Under the pieces are notes generated by a model. That model was not told where the DNA came from, searched no databases, and saw nothing but the letters and a program-made list of their open reading frames with translations. Shown one piece after another: positions 24,615 through 36,600 of a stretch of 64,000 nt of DNA; the stretch's first letter is position 1, and every line of letters begins with the position of its first letter. Position numbers and translations under genes: made by a program. This stretch comes from Heliocidaris tuberculata (Eukaryota > Echinodermata > Echinoidea > Camarodonta > Echinometridae): assembly GCA_025618425.1 (NCBI GenBank), contig CM046848.1, positions 25,677,616 to 25,741,615 on the forward strand. The letters are read 5' to 3'.

Positions 24615-27600
24615 TACTATTTATTTTTATTTTTCTTCCACCTTTTTTTGTCCGCATGATTACTCAAATTCGGCTCACTCAATTTTCATCAAATTTCAGT
24701 CAGTTATCAGGCCTGTCAAGGTCAAGTGCCAGAAATTTTTCAAGGTCATCAGGTCATCGTGACATCATCCAGACCAGGCGCCATTTTGTGAAATCACATT
24801 ATCGATCATATCTTCATAACGAGTTATCAAAAATGAACCATATTTGACACACATGAAGTTCAGGTCAAGGGTCAACATAACATGTTATCAAAATCCGCGC
24901 GCGCATCATGACGCGCACGTACGCGTGCGTCAAAATTTTAAAATGCTCAAAATCACTTTTTAATCAAATCATACGTTTCAGGTCATTTTAAGCATTTCAA
25001 CATTTTCCGCACGTATATGTCCACGTGCACAGCGTGTACAGAATGTAAAAATGCCGTTTTTTCGCATGGTAAATTTTGCTGACACTATTCTTGACAATTT
25101 TCATCTATTTACAGTCATTCTCAACATTCCATAATGCTATACGCGCGCGTCAAACTTTCAAATTCGTGAGCGCATCAAATTTTGGTATATTGGTAAAGCA
25201 CTTGCCTCCCATCCTGCTGACCCAGGTTAGAACCCCGGTGGGTCCATTTTTTTTTCCATTTTTTTTTTTTCTTCTTTTTGCCTTTTATTTTACCATCCGC
25301 TTCGACTACTATAACATATACAATCACAAACAATGTAATAATTTTTTTAATTTTGCGTGTTATGTCTATTGGAAAGTAGTTTAAAGTAGTTTGTGTACAA
25401 CCCTTTGTGAAATCTGAATGCCTGTCGTGTATTGAACCTATGGGTTAATCTCCCATGTACATGTATAATGCAATATGAAATCGTCGATTTTCTTTGACGC
25501 AAGTCTCCATTCATTGTCAACATTATCAGGATTATTATCTTGCACAAATATTATGACATCTTACAAAGAATTTGCCAACGGGCAGACAGACCACCTAATT
25601 CATCTTCAGTGACGAATTAAAGTTCTAGTTTAAACTTGTTATTGATAACAAGTTTTATGAAACAGGGCCCTGATTTAATAGCTACATGTAGATGTCGAAT
25701 AGGTAACAGATGTTTGCTAATTTGTGAGATAGCAAGTCCAAGTTACATGTATTTGGTTATTTGGTATCCCATCCATTACCAAGTATTATGATATTGTGAA
25801 CTTTACTTGACATAAAAAGTATCATGTTGTGGTCTAGTGGATATGTCTCCGACTGTGGATCACATGGTTCGTGGTTCGAATCCCGCCGCGGCACTAATAT
25901 CCTTTGGCAAGATATTCATCTACATTTGCCACTCTCTACCCAGGTGAAGTAAAAGGGTACTCCAGTAGGAAGACATTCTTTGAATGCCTTAGCGCCTATC
26001 ATGGCGGCTCAGTTAAAGCCGCCCGGGGTAATAATGTTGTACTTTGTATTAACCCTTTCAAGACAACTGACCACATTTTGTGGTTTGGCTCAATAACTTT
26101 TGATTCAGAGCTCTAAAAATTAACCAGATGCAGGAGTAGAAAAAGCAAAAATTTCTACACACATTGTGTCCATTTTTGTTGCATGACCATATTGCATTTG
26201 ATGCCAGGAATTTCAAAAAGGAGAATAAGCTTCATAATCCTTAAATTGGCAACACATTGAGAGGTTCAAAATCACTATTTTTTATCAAAATTGGCAATTT
26301 TGTCAACTTTTCGACTAAGTTTCTAATGATGTATACTGTTTTCAAAGACATTGCATTTTGTTAGAACCATGTAGCACTAAAAGAAAAATATTATTGTTGC
26401 CAATTTGAAGAATGAAATGTGATCAATTTAGCAGGGCTCGACACTAACTGAAAATTTTGGTGGTCCAGTTGGTCCACCAAATTTGACTTATTTTTCATTT
26501 TTGGTGGACCACACTCAATTTTGGAGGTCCACATTAAATAATAAAATAAATAAGATTTTTTTTTTCAAACGTTTAGAATTATTAGTTTGCGTTATTGTTT
26601 TCAATTTCATGACATGCGCTTGACCTTTCACTTTCCCGTACTGTATTTAAAAGCCGTAATTTTCGCGTATTTTGCGAGTTGATGTTGGGATGCGAATTTC
26701 ACAGCTCGCGAAAATATTTCCAGTTGATTAACGACTGCACTAATTTGCGCCGCAAAAAAAAGGTGAAGCCTGAGAAACCGGACCTCAGATCGCTATGATC
26801 AGATCAGGGAGGTGATGATGATTGAAGCTTAAATTTTCACCTTCATCTACTCTTATGTTGTTGTTGTTGTTGTTGTTGTTTAATGTTGTCGGCGTTCATT
26901 CATATGATAAGAATATTTACGCCTTTTACTTTTATTATATTATTATTTTTATCAATTTAATGCATCTGTGGTTTATGTGCTCTTTATAAATCATGTACAT
27001 AAATTTCTATTTTTTCCTCTTAATTACCGGTATGGTCTATTTATTTTTGGTAATAAGAAGGAGTATGATCTCTGATCCACTGATCCGGTCAATAGGCCAC
27101 AAATACCTTCTTGCCAGACCGGCGCGTTATGTTGCGCAGTCTTCTCGGCCAGATCATGATGAGGCCTAGGCAACTCTGGTGTCTGATTTTCGGTCTACTG
27201 ATGGGGTGGATCTTGATTGAGTCTCTCCGCTACTGCCGTCTTTGATTATGCTTATTTGCACCCATTAATCAAAAACAAAAAACAAACAAAAAGACATAAA
27301 AAAAACCCACAACATTTTAGGGCATTTATAATGATGTGCAGTTTGTGTGTGAGAGAGAGAGAGAGAGAGGAAGAGAGGGAAATAATATAAGTTAAAGGCA
27401 CTTAATATACATGAATTCTGCTACATAAAAGTTGGTTAAACATTCAAAAATTGACTTGAATTTCACTTTTATTCTAGCTCAGTGCTAAAATCTTATGCCT
27501 TAATTCATTCTCCAGTAAAAGACATTTATATTCTTTCATTTAATATGATTTTTTACTGAATTCCTGTTGCAATAATTCAGATTTGGTGTCAAATTAATGA

Positions 27601-30600
27601 ATTTCTTCAATTATTCTTCATTCTCAAGTACATGTATAGTCACATGACTAATGTTTGTGATCGCGATTGCAAAAATCTATCGCGATCGCGAATGTGAGTC
27701 ACGTGACTTATACGTGTTTTAGAAGGAAGGATATTCAGAGAAATTCAATATTTTGATACCAAAACCAACTTTTTGAAACAGGAATCTAACAAAAAATCAA
27801 ATTAAACAAAATAATACAAATGTCTTTTACTAGAGATCGAATTGTGGCATGAGGTTTCAGCTTAGAGCTATAATTAAAGTGAAATTTAAGCCAATCTATA
27901 TATTAATACTCAAAACCGTAAAAGGCCTTTTTTTGTGGAAGCAAAAACTCTTTCCCCCCGCCGTGTCCGCCCTCGCCGTGGCGCGGGATCGGTGGCATAA
28001 TTCCACAGGTCGTGTAACCCGTAGTCCGCGTGTCACGTCGACCCCGTCGTCGCCGTCGACGTCCATAAACGTGATTTGGGGGATTGGGGAGGACGGGCAG
28101 GCCGAAGGAACGGCTGCTTTCCGTGTGGATACCTCGCACGACGGCGGTGTCGTCAGCCGTGCAACCTCCCTTATGGCCCATCAAAGGCACGGCATGGCAA
28201 GTGACGACTCCCTTACGGCCCATCACAGGCACAGCATGGCAAGTGACGAACAACGTTGTGCACGAGGAGTATCAACTTGCATTGTGCGACCGTGTTAGAC
28301 GACTCGGGTTAGCCATCTTGCTAAACTTGCTCTTACCGGGGGGAACCCCTGTAAGAAAATAACGATGGCATGGGGGTTGTCCCACAGTGTCCCAGCCTCG
28401 ATAGAGCTCCGTGGTATGTGTACGTATGTATTTCATTGTTTCATAGTACACTTCGTGATAAGTACACCATAGGAGTAGCACCCACGTACTGCGATGCAAT
28501 TTCAATGCAATGCATGCGATCGACGCGACAATGCATATTATGCATGCAATTTGTATGTACTGTACACACATGCACTCAACATGAGTTGACTACTAGCTGT
28601 TTCCCGAGCTTACAAATACATTCGAAGGTTGATTTTGGACGTGAGTGACATTCTTTAGATATAACAAATTGTTGGAAACTGTATTTATGGACTTCCTTTG
28701 TCCTATTTTATCTGCATGAAATTCTTCTCTTTGTCGTTTGTCGTGTTCGGTCACGGCAGCGCCCGCTCTCTGAGGCTGGGATGGCTGCATGGCTGAACTC
28801 GAGAGGAGGAGTCCGGCAGTAAATACTGAGCTGCTTATTCCAAGATTGGAAGCAGTTGACTATCTTCTGTTTTTTATAATGCTACAGTTAGAATTTGATG
28901 ATAAATTCACCGTATATCTGAGTAGATTCTACATCAATTTGAATTCTAAAACGGCAGTAAATTCCTCACCGGGTTGCTTATTTCAAGACTGGAAACAGTT
29001 TAGGTCGAATATCGTCATTTTTATTTAATTTGATGATATTTAATTCATCATAGTTCATACCGTATATTAGAGTAGATTCTACATCCATTTTATTACTCTG
29101 AAAAAATAATTCCGGAATCTGCTCAGTGAGAGCAGAGTCTATTTAAAAAGTATGTGTGTTTTGAAACCAGACGCATTTTTCTGTCTATGTAGATCTGTAG
29201 ACTATCATGACTATGTAGACCTAAAGGTGCTTTCACACCGGGCTTGCGTAGAGTTGCATAGTGCGGCGTATCGCCTACACTGAGCTTATGCTGGCCTACG
29301 TGGCAATACGCAAAGGGACAAAAAGGGGTACGCGAGATGGACCCCAAAAATTAACATGTCTAATTTTTTCGCGTACTTTCGTCGTAGACCACTGCATGCA
29401 GAAAGTACGCAGTTTTTACGCAAGTATAAAACACTACGCTACTGTACGCCATGCCTACGCTATAGTACGCTATCATACACCAGTCTGACGAAAAATCCTT
29501 TGAGGCTGGCGTAGTGTTGCGTACTTTTGCTTATTGTGGGTTCAGCATAAGCAAACTTACGTACCCTTTACGCCAGACCTACGTATACGTACGCAACCCT
29601 ATGCCTGTTATACGCAATCCTACGCGTAGGTACGCCAATTGCATATGTTGTAGGTACGCGGTACCTATGCACAGGGTACGCAACAATACCCCAGCCTACG
29701 CCGATCCTGCGCATAATAAAGGGGCTTTCACACCAGCCCTGCGTAGAGTTGCGTAGTGTGGCGTACGGACGATGCCGAGCTTACTCTGCCCCAAGCAGTG
29801 CCTCCGTTAGCCTACGTGGAAATACGGCGAGGGACGCAAAGGGGTACGCGAGATGGACGCAAAAAATTAAACATGTTTAAAGAGCACTGGACGCGTCACG
29901 CAGAAAGTACGCAGTTTTACGCAAGTCTACGCAACACTACCGTAGAGTTACGTAAGGAAGGGCGTAGTGTTGTGTACTTTTGCTTAGTGTGGGTTCAGCA
30001 TAAGCAAACCTACGTACCCTTTACGCCAGACCTATACGTATTCGAACGCAACTATACGCATGTTATACGTAATCCTACGCGGAGGTACACCAATTGCATA
30101 TGCCATAGGTACGCGGTGCCTATGCACAGGGTACGCAACCATACGCCACCGTACGGCAGCCTATGCAAAACATACGCAGGGACTACGCCGGTCCTGCACG
30201 TAATTTTGGCGTACTCGGTACGCCGCACAACGCAACTCTACGCAGGCCCGGTGTGAAAGAGGCTCAAGACTATAGATCAAGCTTAATTCGTTAATAATAG
30301 TGCTGATGAAAGTTGACCACAATATTCACTCTTTCAGTTTCAGGGGCAAACATGTGCTAGGGGCGTTAACGGTTAATCCTTTGAAGAATTAATAGAGTAT
30401 GCTGGAGTCATGGGCATAGATAGCGGGGTGGGGTGGGGGGGGTGTGCAGTGGTTGATGGGGGATATGATTAACTTCATTGTAGAAAAATTTGAATGAAAT
30501 CACTGGAGTCATGTTCATAGATAGCTGGGGGGGGGGGGGGATGGGGGTAAGTGAAAAAAAAAAAATTGGCCAGCCCTCCATGAATTTTTTTTCGCCAGCC

Positions 30601-33600
30601 CTCCAAAAGTCCTTCAGCGGGGTGGGGGGGGGGGGGGGGGGGGGTAAGTGAAAAAAAAAAATTCGCCAGCCCTCCAAGAAATTTTTTTGTTTCTCCAGCC
30701 CTCCAAAAGTCGCTCATTGGGGGGGGGGGGGGGGGGGGGTTACCAGATTTTATGGGTTCCAGTTTTCCCTCATTATTCTCACAAGCAACAAAAAAAAAAA
30801 TCAGCATTTTGGGCTGTCTTTTTTTTCCCCAGGGGAGGGGGCCAGGCCCCCCCCCCCCTGGATCCGCCACTGATGGGGCATATGTGAGTGCATCAATTTT
30901 ATTTTATTGTACAAAAAATGTAATCACTGGATCCATGGGCGTAAAAAGCGGAGGGGGGGGGTGGGCATTAATTAACAGTTTATGTTCATTGTAGAAAAAA
31001 TGAAATCACCCCCAAAGAAAGTGGAACCTTTCTATACGCCACTGGCTGGAGTGAAGGGAGGGGAGGGGGCATGATAAGGGGATAGAGCCTGCACTCACCA
31101 TCCATAATTGTCCACAGATTATTATTAAGTGGTGAATTCACAATTTTATCTGGGGTTTCAAATATTGCAGGGGTACGTGAATAAATTGGATTATGACTTT
31201 TGCAAATCATGTTTCATTACAAAAAAATGTAATGGATGGCACGGTAGAATTTCATATGTTTAGGCATCAGGCACCTTCGCTCACGTTTCTCCTTAGGTGA
31301 TATTGTGAGAACGGGGTGGGAAAGGACAGGTAAAAAATTTGCTTCAATAAACACACAAACATAAAACAATCTTCATGGAAGTTAAAAGGCATTAGCTCAA
31401 ATAAAATAAGATTAATTTCACAGTATTATATGGCCAGTGATTTTCACGTGGAAACAAGTTTTGAAATAATTATATTGTTATTTCCTACATAAAAACAGTA
31501 GATATGCAATCTCTCTCATCAGCAAAAGTGTATTATACATAATCACCACCATAAGACATAAAAATGATAAATTATTTTAGCCCAAAACCAAATAAAAAAC
31601 AAACAAACAGACTTTTACCTTTCAAAAAAAGCATGTGACATATTCTATAGTCAGAATGACATGTTGTAATCTTAAACTTATTTTTCTCTTAATATTTCAT
31701 GTATTATTCACTTGAACTAATAAAACAATACTGAAAGAATCTAAGATAAATACAAGAGAAACTAAAAATTAACTTAGATGAAAAACAAAAATTACAAAAT
31801 ATTTCTTTTAGAAACCATTACCCATAGAACCATAATTATTAAGCATTTGTCTTATTAATTAAAAAAATACATGATATTCATGTACACATATTAACCTATC
31901 ATTTGAAAACATATAGTTTGAATATGATTATTTGGTAACAAAAACATTGTAATATGTTTATCCCATTCAATATAATTTTAATAAGCCACAATTTAACACA
32001 GTAATAATTTCAACATTGTTCCAAAGAATATGTGTTCGCAAAAATCAATCCATACTTCCCTGGCTAGCACCCGTGGAATTTTTCCACGGGTACTGCTGCT
32101 AGTTTTCTTAAATGTCTAACCAACTTTTACATGGCAGAGTTTATGTTCAAATTAAATGCAAGACTTCAAAATAGCAATTTAAACATGTTACACAGTACAT
32201 GCACATCAATAGCATGCGCTGTTTATCTTCAACACGCGATCGTTATGTGAAAATGTGTGACGGATTTGAAAATCGCGTTGAGCTCTTTCCTTGATTTGGG
32301 AGGGGATCGGCAATGTAAAAATTTTGGTGGTCACTATGGGACCTCCATTTCCTTATTTGTTATTGTTTAAGCTCGAACAGGGCTGGCAAATTTAATACTA
32401 TCATCAGATACATGCATATATACATGTATGCTAAAATCTTAGATATGATTGGTAACATATGGGATATAATAGGACTTGCCTAGATGCAGTCCTTTGTTAA
32501 ATAACAGCAGTTTTATGTCATTACAAGCTTTCCTGGTTGCTTAAATGTACATGATAGCACACCAAAAATAAAAAGAATGGACAATACTCTTCATGTTTAT
32601 TCTCAATAAATCAGGAAAGAATTCTTCATTACAACTGCTGTACATTTTTTTGTCCTCTTTTATAGCAAACAGATTATCAAGAATGCTATTGTATCCAAAG
32701 GTTTGAAATTACACTTGGACCAAAGTCATCTACAGTAATAGGAGGACTATCAATGGCAACTGTAATTGTTATCAAAACAGAAATGTTGCTGCCTCGTTAC
32801 ATGTTCATTGTCAACGTGAGGAACATTCTTGCATGAAGCGTCATGACATCTGTGTAGTCCAAAGAATTTGTTCATATACATGTAGGCTACAGTCTGCTAT
32901 GCCCATTTCTAATATTTGGGGTATCTGTACTTTGCTTGAATCTAAATTCTAGGAGAGGGGTTCTCTAAAGTAAATGCAAGAGAAAAAGAAATCAAACATC
33001 TTTTTCTGAAGAGTCTGCTACCAACTACAGTGTACAGGTACTTAAAACATATTAAGTCACGTCCTCTTTTTTAACTCTTTATTGAAATTTGTCCTAAATA
33101 CATGTATGTTGTGATGCCCCACTTCTGCCCCACAATGATGAGACCCTCTCATTCCTCTTTGGTGTGTGGTGCTGCCCCTCTAAAGGAGCCTGCTATGGCC
33201 CTAGCAAGAGGGACGGTGGCCAGGGGTGCAGCCCAGTAGACCAACAGGTGCTCCAGGAGACTGTGGTTGGCACAGTTGAAGGTGATTCCTGCAGCCAGGG
33301 CAGGGTTGAACATCATCCCGGTCCACTCTAGTCCTGCACAGTTAGGATAGAAAGTGTTAACCTTTTTTACCTTGTTGAATACCGTTTGAGTTTGATATTC
33401 ATTGGAAATTTATGACTTTTTTGTTTATAATGTGTAAAGGGCTGCTCGCAAGAGAAATGATAACAGAGTTGCCATTTTGATCATCTATAAAAGCTTCTTA
33501 TCCTTGATGAATTTGGTTTTCCTCAAACTACTCATATATGTTTCTCTCATTCTTTTGCTTTTATTATTTAGCCAACTTGTTGCAATGAGACAATTCCCCT

Positions 33601-36600
33601 TGAAATGAATGCAGACAAACCATTGAATATGCGAGTAAACAGTTAATTCTTTTCGTGTATATGTACACCAACAAAAGTTTGGGGTACAAGTACATGTATG
33701 GATGGATCAATGGCTTTATGTCCTTAATGTCGATAAATTCAGAGAAAGAGAAAAAGCTGCCGAAAATGGAATTTATATTTAGCATGATTATAATCCAAAA
33801 ACTATACTTTTATGAATTTTCTTTTCTTTTCCGAACCACCTTTTTCAGCTGTTCACTCTAAAACTCCCATTGCGACTTATTGGTCGTTTTGTGGTGGAGG
33901 GTCACATATTCTCTGTGGAGTGAAAAAAAAAACTTGAAGCTTCAAAATATTGAATTTTAAGGAGGGCAAAAACACTTTCACGATCAATTCACTAAGTGAA
34001 TGGATGACCATCCTTTTACAGGTTGCTTATGGCATTGTATTCTTTCAGATGTGCACTTATCAGAACATCAAATTAGTGCTTACATTTGTAGCTACAAAAT
34101 TATGAAGGAAAAAAAAATTGCCAGAAAATGAGTTAAGTGGTTTTATCAACCCATTGCTGATACCTTTCCTACATAAAAAAAAAAAAAAATGTGTGTGAGA
34201 GATGTGTTACTCATTTCTCTGGTTTTGTTAAAAGTTCATTTACCTGTGATAATGATCAAGACTTGGATAGCAGCATCAGCAAACATTCCACTGTATTTTC
34301 CTTTGGGCTGAAAGTTTAGGGTAATGAAATAGGTCAGAGTGGCTAAAGCTTCTGCAAAGCAACCCTCAAAGATAGAGACATTCAGTGCAGAAGCACAGTA
34401 GACCTGCAGCAAGTGCGATATCTTCTTCCTGTGACGATTTGTCGGCACCACCTTCCACATGAAGCGAACATAGGGGTAAGCGAACTGCCCTCCAACTACT
34501 TGAAGACAAATCTTGGAAAGCGCAATTACAGAGCCACAGTCACGGTTGAGCATGGACTGCCATATCATGCAGGTGTTGGCTGTGGAGTCACCATCAAACG
34601 TGAGGCTCTCCGATACGAAGAGAACCCAGAGGTACAGAGCATACCAGTAGAGGCCATACTCCTCCAAGATGATGTCCCCCTCTATGACGCCTGCGACCAA
34701 CTGGAACGTGGAGATTAGTTCAGCGGCAAAGCTGTACCAGACTGGATCGTCCCACAGGATTCTCCTTGTCAAAGACCTGATCAGGTTGCATCCGGTTGTG
34801 GTGAAGAAGACAAGGATGAATGTGGCTAGGGCTGCTGGGTACTCCTGGGTCATTTTGGGTTCCAAGAAACTTCCAACAATGGTTGGGCTATATCCAAGAT
34901 ATGATGCACTGAAAGTAACAGTCATATAGCACCAGTGCTCTTTTAAGTTCTTTTTCTCGTCACAGGCTTCTTGCAACCGAGCAATATTTCACCTACATGT
35001 ACCACAACAAGTAAAAGTAGGTGAGCTTGACTCAAGTTTGGTAAATCAATGAAAATACAGTGTACCAACTCCTCTTCTCTTGTGCTTTGGTGATGCAACT
35101 ACAACAAAGGTTATCATTGATTCCTCAGGCAGTGAGCAGGGTCTATTCTTCACATGAGACACAGGCTAGACATGTGTGGAATTCCAAGAATGCCTCCAGC
35201 TTCGTCAGACCACTGGGTCAGACAATTGTCATCACTTCAATAACAATTACAATCCAACAGCACTTCTCTCAGATCCAAAACATGTTATACATCTAGGCCA
35301 ATTGCATGTTGTAAAGCATTCACAGCATATCAGTCATTCAAGCATGCTACTAATTTTATGCATACTCCCACATACTCCTACACTGAGTATATACACTCAG
35401 ACTTTAAGCATGAGCATTATCTTTTGACCTTTGATACTTAAGTCAAGTATTATCTGGAAATTATCAAATACTCTGCAACAGCCTGTTCAGACAACAGGAA
35501 AGTTATACAAGATTTGTATGTAAGAACCGTAGTGTAAAGAATCATGGTAGAGTGAGAGGAGTGTACAGACTACAACATCGTATAAACAGACAGGTTTTGG
35601 AGAAGCTGACACCATGGCCCGAATTCACAAAGGTTTGGTTTAAACCATGGTTTAAACCCCCTCCTGGGTTTTTTAAGCGCATGTGCGCGCGGAATCCCAT
35701 CCAGTCATATATTTTCTTTGAGCGCGCGCATGGGCGGTGTGCGCTTATTTACGCTTATTTTAGAATGCTTACGGAGGTTTAAACCTTACCCATGGTTTAA
35801 ACCTCCTTTGTGAATTTGGGCCTATATGTTTTGTATCAGGTAACGTCAAGGACAGCGACGGAGCATAGATATTACAGCTGATTGGTCATATCAGTGTGCA
35901 CACATGATAAGTCCCGCCCAGTTATACGATTCTCGTACAATACGATGTTCGGACTAGAAGGGAATGCTGATTCTTTATTCAGTTTTTGTTCGAAACAATG
36001 CTCATACGTGCATTTCACTATACAACATTCTGTTATGTTTCTTTAACACGATGTTCAGACTATGAAAACTTAATTACTTATCATATAGTTCTATGATTCT
36101 CGTATAGCAATACCGTGAATTTAGGTAGTCCAAACAGGGTAAATTGGGAGAATATGAATTGCATACATGTAGGGGAGGTAATTTAGATTATCAGATAGAC
36201 TTTCAGAATAACAAAATTCTTCTAAATGAGTCTGACATTTCCTTGTGGAGAGATGTATGTTTATGACATGAAATAGAAAGTCCCAACATATTATAGAAAG
36301 GAAGTTGGGCTGCAATATCCTGCCTCGAAGTATGCTCGTAGGAGTTTAAGCACATTGAGCATCCTAGCTGAGATTTATGGATCAATATGTGCACCAATCA
36401 TGATTATGAGAGAGGGAAATGATAAACATGTACAGTACTCCTATTATGGCCAATATGTTGTGGGCTATACAGGTTTCACATTTATTACTCATACTTCTTA
36501 AGAATATGCATACATGACAAGGTAATGTGTGAAAAAGAAATTATAAAAAGACAAACAACAGTCCAAGGAGGGGCACTTCATTGTAAACCAAATTTCTCTT

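Larger units (their letters stand above)
27895..32102 (+). mobile_element. Helitron 1, non-autonomous, 4.2 kb
   Basis: The 5' end is TCTATATATTAATAC after an A. The 3' end has a hairpin ACCCGTGGAA-TTT-TTCCACGGGT (32069-32091), seven bases, then CTAG before a T. These are the defining Helitron ends, with insertion between A and T and no duplication. The opposite arm of the host foldback shows the uninterrupted sequence. No Rep/helicase frame is present. The interior shares blocks with Helitron 2 (for example CCGGGGGGAACCCCTGTAAG near 28336 and the CCGTGGTATGTGTACGTA region near 28410). Confidence 0.9.

Noticed and set aside
25183..25246. Functional tRNA gene
   Set aside because: The A and B boxes are degraded and the acceptor stem does not pair; a SINE head or pseudogene fits better.
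27849..28362. GC-rich overlapping frames at the start of Helitron 1
   Set aside because: No homology or motif; GC-rich non-coding 5' Helitron sequence also present, diverged, in Helitron 2.
28500..28560. Multiple ATGCAT words as a regulatory cluster
   Set aside because: ATGCAT/TGCATG words are common across this DNA and are not specially arranged here.
30408..30994. Proline- and lysine-rich frames on both strands
   Set aside because: They are translations of G/C and A/T homopolymer runs in a repeat.
34413..34929. Plus-strand frames opposite the aquaporin
   Set aside because: They are antisense shadows; the minus-strand frame carries the family motifs and splice sites.
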